Of a stretch of 64,000 nucleotides of DNA, positions 1-8,514 are shown piece after piece (the stretch's first letter is position 1; each line of letters opens with the position of its first letter). The stretch spans positions 1 to 64,000 of the forward strand of contig PNKY01000005.1 in the NCBI GenBank assembly GCA_013822765.1, given 5' to 3'. The notes beneath the pieces were generated by a model, which saw only the letters and a program-made list of their open reading frames with translations, searched no databases and had not been told where the DNA came from. The stretch is from Rhodospirillum sp. GTDB lineage: Bacteria; Pseudomonadota; Alphaproteobacteria; Dongiales; Dongiaceae. Position numbers and translations under genes: made by a program.

Positions 1-2423
1 AGAGCGGAGGCATCCTTTGCCGTCACGGTCAAGCTCGGCCCATCGTCATCGAAGGTGAAGTAGGAACCTTCTTCCGAGATCAGGTTAATGGACTTGGACG
101 CCGTGACCTCGTCACCGTCACCGTCCGTCCGCGTCACGTCGTACTGCAGCTGGACTGTGCCCTCTTCCAGCAGCAGCTGGACGGATTCGTCGAACTTGGT
201 GTTGTCGCCGTGAACCAAAGCCTCGAACAGGGTGGTCTGCAGCTGGAACTCGCCGGGGTTCACTTCGATGATCTCGATCGTGAACACCACGTCGCCGTCG
301 CCGTCCTTGCCCTCGATCAGCGTGTCGCTCGCCAGGTGCAGCACAATCGCGCCGCCATCGGTCGCTTCCAGATTGGTATCGAGATCGCCGCCGCCGAAGC
401 CGCCAAAGCTCAGCTTGTCGGTCAGCGTGCCGGGGCCGTCGGACCCGCAGCTGCCGCCGACGAGGAACAGCGCCTTCAGGCCGCCTGTGATGTCGGTTGT
501 CCGCTGAGCAAGCCCCGGACCCGCATCGTCGGTGTTGCCTCCATCGGGCGCTTCGCCAGGGGCATAGCGGTCGCTGCCTTCCGTCTCGTCCAGCTCAACC
601 AACAGGCCAGCCGCGGCTCTGCCATCGACGCAGACCGTCAGGGTCGGGCGGTCATCGTCGAACGAGACGAAGTTCCCGAGATCGACGCTGTTCGCGACCT
701 TGTCGCCGTCGCCATCGACCACCGTGAGCGTCACGGCCAGATTGTCGAGGCCGAGATACGTGACTTCGTCCAGCGCGCTCGGCTCCTCGGTCCCGCCATG
801 ATCGACGGCCCGGTACTGCGCCATCGAGATCTCGCCGGTGAAGGGATGGATCGTCAGCGCAAACACCACCGGGTCGTTGTCCGGGTTGTTGTCGCCATCA
901 TCGGCGCGGCCTTCGATCACGCCATTGTTGTCGAACAGGTAGATCGCGTCCTGGGTCTGGGTGTCGGTCAGACCGGTGTCCTTGTCGGCATCCAGGATCG
1001 TCAGGCTATAGACTTGCGACAGCTTGGTGTTCGCGAAATCATCCGCGCCGATGTGGACATCGAACAAGCCTGCGGCACCCGCCTCGGCGGCGCCGATCAC
1101 CGGCGCGATGTTCGTCAGAGATGCCGGCAGAGACACTAGGTTCTCGTCGTCTTCCTCGCGCGTGCCGTCCTGCGGCAGGGTCGCGTAGTTCGGATCGTCG
1201 AAGTCGCCGGTGGCCTTGCCCGCCGCGAGCGATTCGTCCACCGCTAGCGAGATCGACGCGTCCGTCCGAACGATCTCCGGCATGTCGTCGTCGAAATCGA
1301 GATGCAGCGTTGCGTGCAGTTCATCGAGGTTCGAGTCGAACGCCGTGAATTCGATGTCGAGGAAAACGTTGTCCTCGATGTTCCGCTCGTCGTGGAACAG
1401 CGGCTCGAATTGCTCAACGACGAAGTGGCCGGTCGAGGTGTCGAGCGTGATGCGGAAATACTCGACGCCGTTCAGGACACCGTGCAGGACTTGCGTGCCG
1501 GCGTTCGGCGCATCGAGATCGAGCAGGATTTCGCCGCCCGGTACTGTCGGATCCGCACCACCGTTCAACGCGAACAGGCTGCTGCCGGTGCCCGGCGCGA
1601 TGTCGGACATCACGATCGGATCGAATGCGCGCGGGCCGTCCAGGCCGAAATCCACCACGACCGTGCCGGACGCCGTGTCGCTGCCGGCGTCGTCGCCCGG
1701 GGAGGGCTGCGGCAGATCCTGGTTGCCGCCCGGCGAGTTGGGCGGCAGGAAATCCTCGTCCAGCAGGAACGAACCACCTTCGCCCGTCGGCTGGCCCTCG
1801 TCCGGGACGATCTTGATGTCCTGCGGCAGGTTGTTTCCTGCTTCCTCGCGCGTGAACAGCACGCGGTCGTCGTCGATGTTCTTATAGGCAAGCTGCGTCG
1901 CTTTCAGCGTGCCTTCCGCATCGAAGCCGCCCAGCAGCACGCCAGCCGCGAACGGCACGAAGATGCCGCTGCCCGCGCCATCAGTGCCGGCTTGTGCGCC
2001 CGCGGCCGCGGGACCAGCGGCCGTCTGGATGTCGATCGCGATGTCGGGGTTGGTGGCGACGATGACTTCGGCGATGTCAACCACGTCGCCGTCATTGGTG
2101 ACGATGGTGATCGGCGACTGTCCATTGGCCTCGGCATAGCCCTTCAGAATGATCGTGCGGCCGTCGACCACGATGGCGAGGTTGCCATCGGCGCCGAGCT
2201 TGGCGAGAAGCCCGTCGACCGCGTCGGTCGGCAGCGCGATCGTCTGGCCCGGCTGGACCGGTATGACGACGACTTGCTGGCCGCCTGGAATGTTCACCGG
2301 GATCGCATCGCCGGTCGCGGCCGCGAGTTGCAGGCTACCCAGGTCCGAGCTGCCCGCGGACATGTCGGTGTCAGTCTCGATGCCGGTGTCGCCAGGCAGG
2401 AGATGCGTGGAATCGGTCGCCAT
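1..2423 (-). CDS. Large DUF5801/VCBS-type repeat protein, putative type I-secreted adhesin (C-terminus beyond the window)
   Basis: The first 807 codons are visible, with no stop before the left edge. The start is ATG at 2423, eight bases after a GAGAGGG ribosome-binding site. The protein is very acidic. It has an N-terminal non-repetitive part (about 1-230, with a GIFVPFAAGVLLGGF stretch near 150) followed by beta-sandwich repeats. The repeats carry DGDGDKV-like turns, FDDDxP ends (FDDDMPEIV, FDDDRPTLTV, FDDDGPSLTV) and a LDETEGSDRYAPGE segment typical of DUF5801/T1SS-143 repeats. There is no classical signal peptide, which fits export by a type I system using a C-terminal signal outside the window. 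No ABC exporter, membrane-fusion or outer-membrane channel gene lies in the window. Known for the family: giant surface or biofilm adhesins that bind calcium. The adhesin role here is inferred from the repeats only. Confidence 0.8.
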   Translation of the reverse strand, partial: MATDSTHLLPGDTGIETDTDMSAGSSDLGSLQLAAATGDAIPVNIPGGQQVVVIPVQPGQTIALPTDAVDGLLAKLGADGNLAIVVDGRTIILKGYAEANGQSPITIVTNDGDVVDIAEVIVATNPDIAIDIQTAAGPAAAGAQAGTDGAGSGIFVPFAAGVLLGGFDAEGTLKATQLAYKNIDDDRVLFTREEAGNNLPQDIKIVPDEGQPTGEGGSFLLDEDFLPPNSPGGNQDLPQPSPGDDAGSDTASGTVVVDFGLDGPRAFDPIVMSDIAPGTGSSLFALNGGADPTVPGGEILLDLDAPNAGTQVLHGVLNGVEYFRITLDTSTGHFVVEQFEPLFHDERNIEDNVFLDIEFTAFDSNLDELHATLHLDFDDDMPEIVRTDASISLAVDESLAAGKATGDFDDPNYATLPQDGTREEDDENLVSLPASLTNIAPVIGAAEAGAAGLFDVHIGADDFANTKLSQVYSLTILDADKDTGLTDTQTQDAIYLFDNNGVIEGRADDGDNNPDNDPVVFALTIHPFTGEISMAQYRAVDHGGTEEPSALDEVTYLGLDNLAVTLTVVDGDGDKVANSVDLGNFVSFDDDRPTLTVCVDGRAAAGLLVELDETEGSDRYAPGEAPDGGNTDDAGPGLAQRTTDITGGLKALFLVGGSCGSDGPGTLTDKLSFGGFGGGDLDTNLEATDGGAIVLHLASDTLIEGKDGDGDVVFTIEIIEVNPGEFQLQTTLFEALVHGDNTKFDESVQLLLEEGTVQLQYDVTRTDGDGDEVTASKSINLISEEGSYFTFDDDGPSLTVTAKDASA

Positions 2424-2947
2424 TTATTTGCCCTCTCATGTGCAACGCCGAGCGCCGTACTCGACGGTGTTTGCCCGACCGGTTGGGTCAGGCCCCAAGT
2501 CCCCAAGACGCCTCTGAGAGGATGCAATGGCAGGAAAAAATGCGGATCACCGTGATTCACATGGCAGATGGCCAGGCGCTATTGCGCTTCTGTGCCGGCG
2601 GATCGCCGCATTCCTCCGTTTGCCCCGCGCCCCTCGCTGAAATCACGGCCGCGAACGGCCGAAATCTCCCCAAGTCTTGTTTCATTCCTATTCATTTCAG
2701 GTCGTTAGCGAGCGTTTGCGCCCAGTGCCCGAAAAGTTAAGGAATGGTTTCTTTCGAGTGGCAATTATCGAAAATGCAGATGAACCCCGGCTGAACACAG
2801 GAGTGCTGACTCACACGCCGGTATGATGAGATGCGCGATTTCTCGGCTTTTTTGGAGACAACGCCTCAGCCGAACGGAGGAATCGCCAAGCGCTTGGCTT
2901 GGGCGCCTTCGAATCAGCGAATCAGACGGTGGCAGCGAGGCGACGTG
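2424..2947. other. 524-bp gene-free region upstream of the repeat protein
   Basis: This region lies between the RHH-PAS gene and the repeat-protein gene, both on the minus strand. Its middle (about 2680-2800) is clearly more AT-rich than the surroundings. No open frame here has a convincing ribosome-binding site or protein-like composition; a 100-codon plus-strand frame at 2438-2740 is Cys/Arg-rich and looks random. The stretch probably holds the promoter and a long leader of the repeat-protein gene. I see a small UUCG-loop hairpin (listed separately) but no convincing promoter. Confidence 0.5.
2646..2661 (-). promoter_or_regulatory. Small UUCG-loop hairpin in the leader region of the repeat protein
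   Basis: In minus-strand sense, CGGCCG is followed by TTCG and CGGCCG: six GC pairs closed by a UUCG tetraloop, about 220 nt upstream of the start codon. No U-run follows, so it is not a standard terminator. The role is unknown and it could be chance in GC-rich DNA. Confidence 0.3.
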
Positions 2948-3631
2948 CTATGCCGACGCGTCGATCATGAGGAAGTAGAGCAGATCCCCTTCCGAGCGCA
3001 CGACCGCGGGGCAGATGCTGCCCTTGGCCATGATCAGCCGGCCGGGCCGCAGGCAGATGACACGCGCGGGGAACACGTTGGAGCGGCCGGCCGCATACTG
3101 CTCGAGAATCTGCGGCAACGGCACCGGCACCTTGATCTGCATGTAGCGATCGATCGGCTTGTCGCGCAGCGAGGCTTCGTCGATCGACAGCCATTTCTGC
3201 GCCGCGGCGTTGGTCTTCAGCACCAGGTTCTGCGCGTTGAGCAGGAAGCACGGCGCCGGGCACGCATCGGCCACCGAGGCCGCTGAAATGCCTTGTGTGC
3301 TCATCGACAGTTCGCGCAACTTCTGCTCGAGATCGTGGACCTGCAGCTTGAGTTCGTCGACGCAATAGGACCTCAGCGTCGCGGACAGGTTGGCGCCCGG
3401 CGGGCATGTCTCCGCGATCTCGCCGATGAGACGATTCAGCCTTTTGCCACGGCGCTGCGCGGAGCGTTCCAGGATTTCCCAGATGTCCGCGCCGAGCTTC
3501 AGCGAATAGCGTCGTCCACGATGCTGGACGATGCGATGGATGATCTTGAGTTGTGGCGCACGGGCGGGCCCGCCCTCGGACGGGGCCCGGGCGCCGGAAT
3601 GTGAGGAGATTGCGGTGTCCGCAGCGCTCAT
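2948..3631 (-). CDS. Ribbon-helix-helix protein with a C-terminal PAS-like domain
   Basis: 227 residues. Residues about 35-95 match the RHH_4 pattern seen in alphaproteobacteria: basic RRYSLKLGADIWEILERSA, then RGKRLNRLIGEIAE and NLSATLRSYCVDEL. Residues about 115-225 look like a PAS sensor fold (PAPCFLLNAQNLVLKTNAAAQKWL, then a mid-domain helix and terminal strands). The likely role is a DNA-binding or protein-binding regulator that senses a small molecule. A Cys pair near the PAS start (DACPAPC) could be redox- or cofactor-related, but this is speculative. The gene sits upstream of the repeat protein on the same strand, so it could regulate it. Ser/Ala/Pro-rich N-terminal residues 1-30 are probably disordered. 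An RHH-plus-PAS combination is uncommon. Confidence 0.7.
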   Translation of the reverse strand: MSAADTAISSHSGARAPSEGGPARAPQLKIIHRIVQHRGRRYSLKLGADIWEILERSAQRRGKRLNRLIGEIAETCPPGANLSATLRSYCVDELKLQVHDLEQKLRELSMSTQGISAASVADACPAPCFLLNAQNLVLKTNAAAQKWLSIDEASLRDKPIDRYMQIKVPVPLPQILEQYAAGRSNVFPARVICLRPGRLIMAKGSICPAVVRSEGDLLYFLMIDASA

Positions 3632-3756
3632 GCTTGGTGCTAAGAACGTCGTCTAGTCGATGTTTTTCCTTGAGGAAGTGTCATTCTATGCTAATCATGC
3701 GGTGTGAGCTATCCCCAATCGCATAGGGACCTCATCTTGAGCGGGGAAAGTGGGCA

Positions 3757-4110
3757 ATGCCATTCGTAAAACGCGACGCGAGCGGTCGCGTAGTTGCCCT
3801 GTTCCGCGAGCGCAGCGACGAAGCGCCGGAATATCTCGCTACCAATAGCCCCGAAATCGCAGAGTTCTCGGATCCTGACGCTGCGCGCGGCGAGCGCGGG
3901 AACATGCTGCAGTCCGACCTGGAAATGATCCGGGTTTATGAGGATTTGATCGATATCCTCATCAGCAAGCGGATTGTCGTCCTGACCGATTTTCCGACCA
4001 AGGCCCAGGAAAAGCTGGTGCGGCGCAAGCGCCTGCGCAGTTCGCTCAGTTCGCTGACCGACGTGCTGGCGCCGGAAGACGATGACGGGGAAGAGGAAGC
4101 GCTGCCCTGA
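3757..4110 (+). CDS. Conserved small protein of unknown function (sometimes misnamed tryptophan synthase beta-like)
   Basis: 117 residues, with a GGGGAAAG ribosome-binding site just upstream of ATG. The pattern is a short N-terminal beta hairpin (MPFVKRDASGRVVALF), an acidic linker, then two helices (SDLEMIRVYEDLIDILISKRIVVLTDFP and TKAQEKLVRRKRLRSSLSSL) and an acidic tail (EDDDGEEEA). I recognise this as a widespread proteobacterial family that some databases label tryptophan synthase subunit beta-like; nothing catalytic from tryptophan synthase is present. The gene stands alone and is followed by a hairpin terminator. Confidence 0.75.
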   Translation: MPFVKRDASGRVVALFRERSDEAPEYLATNSPEIAEFSDPDAARGERGNMLQSDLEMIRVYEDLIDILISKRIVVLTDFPTKAQEKLVRRKRLRSSLSSLTDVLAPEDDDGEEEALP

Positions 4111-4143
4111 CGCGCCCATCCGATCGGGCCCGCTCAAACGACG

Positions 4144-4170
4144 AGGGCCGCTGGATCGGCGGCCCTTTGG
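4144..4170 (+). terminator. Rho-independent-type terminator after the small conserved protein
   Basis: Stem AGGGCCGC/GCGGCCCT (8 bp, 4144-4151 and 4159-4166) with a 7-nt loop, followed by a short pyrimidine-rich tail starting TTTGG. It lies 33 bp after the stop codon and between convergent genes. The T-run is short, so termination efficiency is uncertain. Confidence 0.6.
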
Positions 4171-4193
4171 CTTCTCCGGACTAGCAGGATTCG

Positions 4194-4571
4194 TCAGATG
4201 TGGTGCTGCAGCTCGACCGAAAGACCAGGCGCATAGAACAGCTTGGTGCCGTCCTCGAACACCCAGTAGTTGAAGCCGCCGACCTGCAGGCCGCTTTCCG
4301 TCAGGTGATCCTGCGCCACACCGGATTCCAGCAGCTTGAGCTCGGTCACGATCTGCAATTGCGGGTCATCCCCGCCATTGACGATGACGATCTCGCCGTT
4401 CGAATCCGGGAGCAATTCGCCCAGCGTCAGAGTCACGGTCTGGTCCAGCGAGCTGGTCAGCCCACCACCTTCGACCGCTCCAAAATCTAGGTCTGCCACA
4501 GCCTGCGTCCCGTCAGGCATCGGCAGTTCTGTCCCGTCATCCACAATCATGTCCTTCGGATCGATGTGCAT
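4194..4571 (-). CDS. Small acidic protein resembling the terminal unit of type I-secreted adhesins
   Basis: 125 residues, acidic, without a signal peptide or transmembrane segment. Start ATG at 4571, preceded by AAGAGGG. The body reads as beta strands: TVTLTLGELLPDSNGEIVIV, NGGDDPQLQIV, LKLLESG and GGFNYWVFEDGTKLFYAPGLS. This order (LxLxELL, then a GDD turn, then a G-x-x-Y-x-V-F-x-D-G strand pair) resembles the domain just before the C-terminal secretion signal of large RTX/T1SS adhesins, here as a free-standing protein. The resemblance is by eye and not a firm family assignment. A promoter-like pair lies upstream. The repeat protein at the left edge is the obvious functional neighbour, about 1.8 kb downstream. 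Confidence 0.55.
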   Translation of the reverse strand: MHIDPKDMIVDDGTELPMPDGTQAVADLDFGAVEGGGLTSSLDQTVTLTLGELLPDSNGEIVIVNGGDDPQLQIVTELKLLESGVAQDHLTESGLQVGGFNYWVFEDGTKLFYAPGLSVELQHHI

Positions 4572-4601
4572 CCGGCGATTGCCCTCTTAATCCCCAACTA
4601 C

Positions 4602-4630
4602 AATTTAGTTCAGATTTGAGCTAACCGCAA
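4602..4630 (-). promoter_or_regulatory. Candidate promoter of the small acidic protein
   Basis: On the minus strand, TTGCGG (4630-4625) and TAAATT (4607-4602) are separated by exactly 17 bases. They lie about 31 bases upstream of the start codon, in an AT-richer patch. A weak GACCCC/GGGGTC hairpin (4636-4652) sits just upstream and might end the ribokinase operon transcript, although it has no U-run. Confidence 0.4.
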
Positions 4631-4724
4631 TCTTTGACCCCACACCGGGGTCTGCAGAACAGGCGAATATTACAATTACCTGCGATCCTGTTGATCTTAA
4701 AACAAGATGCCGATCAATGGGTTC

Positions 4725-5651
4725 CTAGTAATCGAGCTGCCGCGGCGGCGCAATTTCGGAAAGTTTCGCTTCGATTGCAGATTTTTGCGGCAAACTGGTC
4801 TGCGCGCCGCGAGTCAGACAAGACAGACCGCCCGCGACCGAGGCCCGTTGGAGCGCCTCCGGCAGTTCGGCCCCGGCCGCAATGGCCGCAGCGAAGGCTC
4901 CGACAAAGGCATCTCCCGCCGCTGTGGTGTCGATCGGCGAGATATCCATCGCGCCCACCTGCCAGGACAGCTTCGGCTCGAATGCCAAAGCCCCCTCGCC
5001 GCCCAGGGTCACGATGCATGTAATATCGGCCGCGCCTGCGATCGCCGCCGCCGCCGAGCGCGCCTCCAGTCGCCCGAGGCCGAGGCCCGCCGCCACCGCG
5101 ACTGCCTCCGTTTCGTTGACGATCAGCCAGTCGAGCGACGCAAGCGCGATGCCGGGGATCGGTCCGGCGGGCGCGGCATTCAGCAGGATCTTCGCGCCGC
5201 GCGCGGAGGCGCGGGCCACCAGCGCCCAGTTCTGCGCCGGCCACACTTCCATTTGCATGAGCACGACGGTCTGCGGCGTCAGCCATTCGTCCGGCACCTG
5301 GCGCTCGAGCGCGGTGGCGTTGGCGCCGGTCGCCAGCACGATCTGGTTCTGGCCCTTGGAATCCACGCATATCAGCGCGCAGCCGGTCGGATGCTCGTCG
5401 CGCTCGACCCGCGTGATGTCGACGCCGCCGGCGCGCAGTTCCGACAGCGCGACATCGGCGAAGCCGTCGCGGCCGACCTTGCCCACCATCGCGACCTTGC
5501 CGCCGGCGCGTGCGGCCGCCAGCGCCTGGTTGGCGCCCTTGCCACCCGGCACCATCTGGTAGCCCGGACCGAGCACGGTCTCGCCCGGCTCCGGCAGGTG
5601 CGTGACAGGCACGGTCAGGTCGACATTGAGCGAGCCGAAAACGACGATCAC
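4725..5651 (-). CDS. rbsK: Ribokinase-like PfkB sugar kinase
   Basis: 308 residues from a GTG start at 5651, which sits 11 bases after the upstream stop and six bases after AGGGGA. An upstream in-frame extension overlaps the previous gene and adds residues before the conserved core, so it was rejected. Core: FGSLNVDLTV at 5-14, GGKGANQA at 36-43 (PfkB signature 1), NETE near 190, and DTTAAGDAFVGAF near 250 (signature 2 with the catalytic Asp). Known activity of close relatives: ATP-dependent phosphorylation of D-ribose to ribose 5-phosphate, in the cytoplasm. As last gene of an importer operon it probably phosphorylates a pentose released by the preceding enzymes. Deoxyribose or another sugar is possible. 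Confidence 0.85.
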   Translation of the reverse strand: MIVVFGSLNVDLTVPVTHLPEPGETVLGPGYQMVPGGKGANQALAAARAGGKVAMVGKVGRDGFADVALSELRAGGVDITRVERDEHPTGCALICVDSKGQNQIVLATGANATALERQVPDEWLTPQTVVLMQMEVWPAQNWALVARASARGAKILLNAAPAGPIPGIALASLDWLIVNETEAVAVAAGLGLGRLEARSAAAAIAGAADITCIVTLGGEGALAFEPKLSWQVGAMDISPIDTTAAGDAFVGAFAAAIAAGAELPEALQRASVAGGLSCLTRGAQTSLPQKSAIEAKLSEIAPPRQLDY

Positions 5652-5662
5652 CAGGCCATCCC

Positions 5663-7930
5663 CTAATTCCGCCAGCGCAGCACGAGATCCGCGCAACTCT
5701 TCCGGCCCGGCACCGCGCATTCGATGCCACCGGCAGGCGCAGCCTCGGACGGCAAAGCCTTGCCATCATAGCTGGCTTCGATCATCCGGTCGATTGAGGC
5801 GCCCGGAATGCGGACGCGACCGCCACCGGTGGACAGGCAGGACAAGGCATCCTCCGCGATCGCCACCCGCCACAAGGTTCCCTGCATATCGGTCGCGGCG
5901 GTCTCGACGCCATCGCGACGCAGCGAGACCCAGCCATCGGCCGCGGCGATCTTGATGTCGTGGCCACCGACACGCAGCGGTCCCAGGCTCCATGTGCCGG
6001 GCTTGAGCTCGATCTCCCAGCCGGCCCACGGCGTCAGGCGCGAGATGTCGAGGGTCGCGATCAGCGGCATCAGCGCGCCCCAGCCATAGAACAGGTCGGT
6101 GTCGGGCTGATCGTCCGCGAGCCCGCTCTCGGCGTTGAAATTCTCCGGGCACTGGCCCTTGCGCCACGCCTGCTCGAACAGGCGATGGCTATCGGATGCC
6201 AGGCGTTCCGCCGCCGCACGCTGGTCGGCCCGGCGCAGGCCGAGATAGGTCAGCAGGTTGAGCGGCGGCCAGATCCGTCCGCGCCAATAGACGTTGTCGT
6301 GATAGGCGGGATCGTCGCGCGTCACCGACGGCAGGCGCCAGAAGCCGCCGAACTTGCGCGGATCGTCGAGCCAGTGCAGCAGATGCTGGGTCTGCTCCGG
6401 CGTCGCGATGCCTGCCAGCAGCGGATAGAAGCTGGTCGGCGCGATCGAGCGCACGAAGCGGCCATTCGCCCCGTCTTGGCCCCAGAGGCGATTGGCGAAT
6501 ACCTTGCGCTCGTCGTCCCACAGGCGGTCGCGTACCTTGGCGGCCAAGGCGCTGCCGCGGTGGCGCAGCCGCTGCGCTGTCGCAGTGTCGCCGCGCTGCT
6601 CCGCCCAGTGGCTCAGGATTTCCGCATCCAGCACCAGCAGCGAATTCAATCCGACATCGGCTGCCGTCAGCATGCCGCTAGCGCGATCCAGGTCCGTCTC
6701 GTCGTGGATCGGCGAGTTGTCCATCGAGGACTCGTCGCGCGCGCCGAGCTTGGTGCCGCGATAGAGGCCCGAGCCCACGCCCGGCGTAGTGCCCCATCCC
6801 ATCAGCCCGTCGCCATTGCCGTCACGCCAACGGAACCACCAATCGTGGTTGGCAAGCAGCGTGTCGTAGGCCAGATCGACGATGGTGGGATCACCGCTGT
6901 GGGCCGCGATCATCCAGGTGGCGAGGCTTCCGATCGGCGGCTGCGAGCGGTCGACCCAGCTGTCGCGCCCGGTCATCAGGCACGGCAGGTTGCCGGCGGG
7001 CTGCGCCACGCTGATCAGCGCCTCCAGGTTCTCCACCGCGATGTCGCGGTCGAACAACGCCGCCATCCAGGCGTGATAGAAGATGTCGTCCAGCCAGAGC
7101 CCGAAGCCACCGAATTTCTGTGCCACCCAGGCCCGCGAGAGCGAGGTATAGGGGCGCTTGTTGATGGCATCCCACACCGAGTTCCAGCCGACCACGTCGC
7201 GCACTGCATCAAGCGCCTGGTTGCCCTGGCCAGTTTGAAGTCTCAGCAAGTTCTCCGGCGTCGCTGCCAGCGCGCGACGTGCCTTCGCCGCGGCTTCGTC
7301 GCGCGTCGCACCGAACGCGATGGCGAGCGACAGGCGCGGCATCTCCTCGAAATTGTATCGCAGGCACGGGAAGGGACCGCGCGTACCGCGCGAGCCGAGA
7401 TAGAAATAGCCCTGCTGCTCGAATTCAACTCGCAGCGCCGTTGGATCAGCATGGAAGGTTGCCAGCAGCGCCGGCGCCTCTTCCGCCAGCACCACGGCGC
7501 CGTGGCGCGGGTGCGTCGCGCTCAGCTCGCCGGACTTCTCGTCGTAGGTCCATTCGATCGCGGGTTCGTTCGCATCCGGTTGCCAACGGAGAGTCCAGCA
7601 CAGCCAGAACCGCAGGCCCCACTCGCCCAGCTTCACCGTCGACCAACTCAGCCGAAGGGCATCGGTCTCCGGCTGGCTGTAGCTGAGGTCGAACTCCGTA
7701 CTGGCGTGCGACAGCCGCAGCGCGATCTGCTCGCCGCGCACCGACCGCGCGCCATAGCGAAATGCACCGCCCTGTGCCGGGAAATCGGTGAAGGCGTTCT
7801 TGCTGGAAGCATAGGCGACCGGCGTCAGCGTGAGGCCGCGCGGCAGCTGGCTCATCTGCGCCGGCCATTCGCTGGCCCAGCTGTTCCAGCCGCGGCCGCT
7901 CGCCTGCAGCCTTGCGAGCGCGTCGGTCAT
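5663..7930 (-). CDS. GH63/trehalase-like (MGH1-type) glycoside hydrolase
   Basis: 755 residues; ATG at 7930 overlaps the upstream stop by four bases (ATGA). Residues 1-200 form a beta-rich N-terminal domain. The rest is an (alpha/alpha)6 barrel with hallmarks of GH63/GH37-like enzymes: WLDDIFYHAW, SMDNSPIHDE, NVYWRGRIWPPLNLLTYLGL and ENFNAESG (the usual C-terminal catalytic acid region). There is no signal peptide, so it should act in the cytoplasm on an imported glycoside. Relatives cleave glucosyl, mannosylglycerate or glucosylglycerate bonds; substrate cannot be fixed from sequence. It is translationally coupled to the isochorismatase-fold gene upstream and to the ribokinase downstream. 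Confidence 0.8.
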   Translation of the reverse strand: MTDALARLQASGRGWNSWASEWPAQMSQLPRGLTLTPVAYASSKNAFTDFPAQGGAFRYGARSVRGEQIALRLSHASTEFDLSYSQPETDALRLSWSTVKLGEWGLRFWLCWTLRWQPDANEPAIEWTYDEKSGELSATHPRHGAVVLAEEAPALLATFHADPTALRVEFEQQGYFYLGSRGTRGPFPCLRYNFEEMPRLSLAIAFGATRDEAAAKARRALAATPENLLRLQTGQGNQALDAVRDVVGWNSVWDAINKRPYTSLSRAWVAQKFGGFGLWLDDIFYHAWMAALFDRDIAVENLEALISVAQPAGNLPCLMTGRDSWVDRSQPPIGSLATWMIAAHSGDPTIVDLAYDTLLANHDWWFRWRDGNGDGLMGWGTTPGVGSGLYRGTKLGARDESSMDNSPIHDETDLDRASGMLTAADVGLNSLLVLDAEILSHWAEQRGDTATAQRLRHRGSALAAKVRDRLWDDERKVFANRLWGQDGANGRFVRSIAPTSFYPLLAGIATPEQTQHLLHWLDDPRKFGGFWRLPSVTRDDPAYHDNVYWRGRIWPPLNLLTYLGLRRADQRAAAERLASDSHRLFEQAWRKGQCPENFNAESGLADDQPDTDLFYGWGALMPLIATLDISRLTPWAGWEIELKPGTWSLGPLRVGGHDIKIAAADGWVSLRRDGVETAATDMQGTLWRVAIAEDALSCLSTGGGRVRIPGASIDRMIEASYDGKALPSEAAPAGGIECAVPGRKSCADLVLRWRN

Positions 7931-8514
7931 TTCCAGGCCGCCAGGATCTGGTCCACGCTTGCCACCTCGATCTGCTCGTCGAAGCGATCGTGCAGGATGT
8001 CGAGCGCCTTGGCATGGCACGAGAGCGAGGAACTGGTCAGCGCATCAGCGGCCAGGATCACGCGCAAGCCTGCTTCCATCGCCTCGATCGCAGTCGCCAG
8101 CACGCATACGTCGGTCTCGACGCCGGTCAGGATGACGTCGCGCGCGGCGGTCGCGGCAGCGCGGATCTCGGCGCTGGCCAGCGCCGAATAGCCAGGCTTG
8201 TCGCCGGCTCGCTTGGCCCATGGCAGCAGCTCGTGCACCACGTCGATCTGGGCGGGATCGAGCTGATCCAAGGTGACGCTGTGCCAGCGATGGTAGTAGC
8301 GCTGCCACATGCCTTCCGCCTGGTCCGCACGCTGCGCCGGGATGAAGCGACTGAAATAGGCGTTCTCCGGCTTCGCCTTCAGCAGGCGCTGGATCGGCGG
8401 AATGATGGCGGTCAGAGCTTGCGTGCCCCATTCGGGGTGGGAGCGGAACAGCTCCTGCATGTCGACGACGATGTGCAGCGCGGTGGGCGGGATCGGGCCG
8501 AACAGACGGTTCAC
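7927..8514 (-). CDS. Isochorismatase-family cysteine hydrolase
   Basis: 195 residues from a GTG start at 8514 that overlaps the ATPase stop (GTGA). The catalytic triad of the family is visible: Asp in IVVDMQELF, Lys in AGDKPGYSAL, and Cys in LTGVETDVCVLATAIEAM with the preceding cis-peptide region. These enzymes hydrolyse amides or vinyl ethers (nicotinamide, N-carbamoyl compounds, ureas, isochorismate). Within an ABC importer operon an amidase-type activity on the imported compound is more likely than isochorismate cleavage. Cytoplasmic. Confidence 0.85.
   Translation of the reverse strand: MNRLFGPIPPTALHIVVDMQELFRSHPEWGTQALTAIIPPIQRLLKAKPENAYFSRFIPAQRADQAEGMWQRYYHRWHSVTLDQLDPAQIDVVHELLPWAKRAGDKPGYSALASAEIRAAATAARDVILTGVETDVCVLATAIEAMEAGLRVILAADALTSSSLSCHAKALDILHDRFDEQIEVASVDQILAAWK

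Noticed and set aside
2438..2740. 100-codon plus-strand frame upstream of the repeat protein
   Set aside because: No ribosome-binding site, Cys/Arg-rich composition, no recognisable fold. Likely noise in a promoter region.
5960..8191. 743-codon plus-strand open frame
   Set aside because: It is the antisense of the glycosidase and hydrolase genes, composed of Arg/Gln/Ala-rich random-looking protein. The minus-strand genes have clear family motifs.
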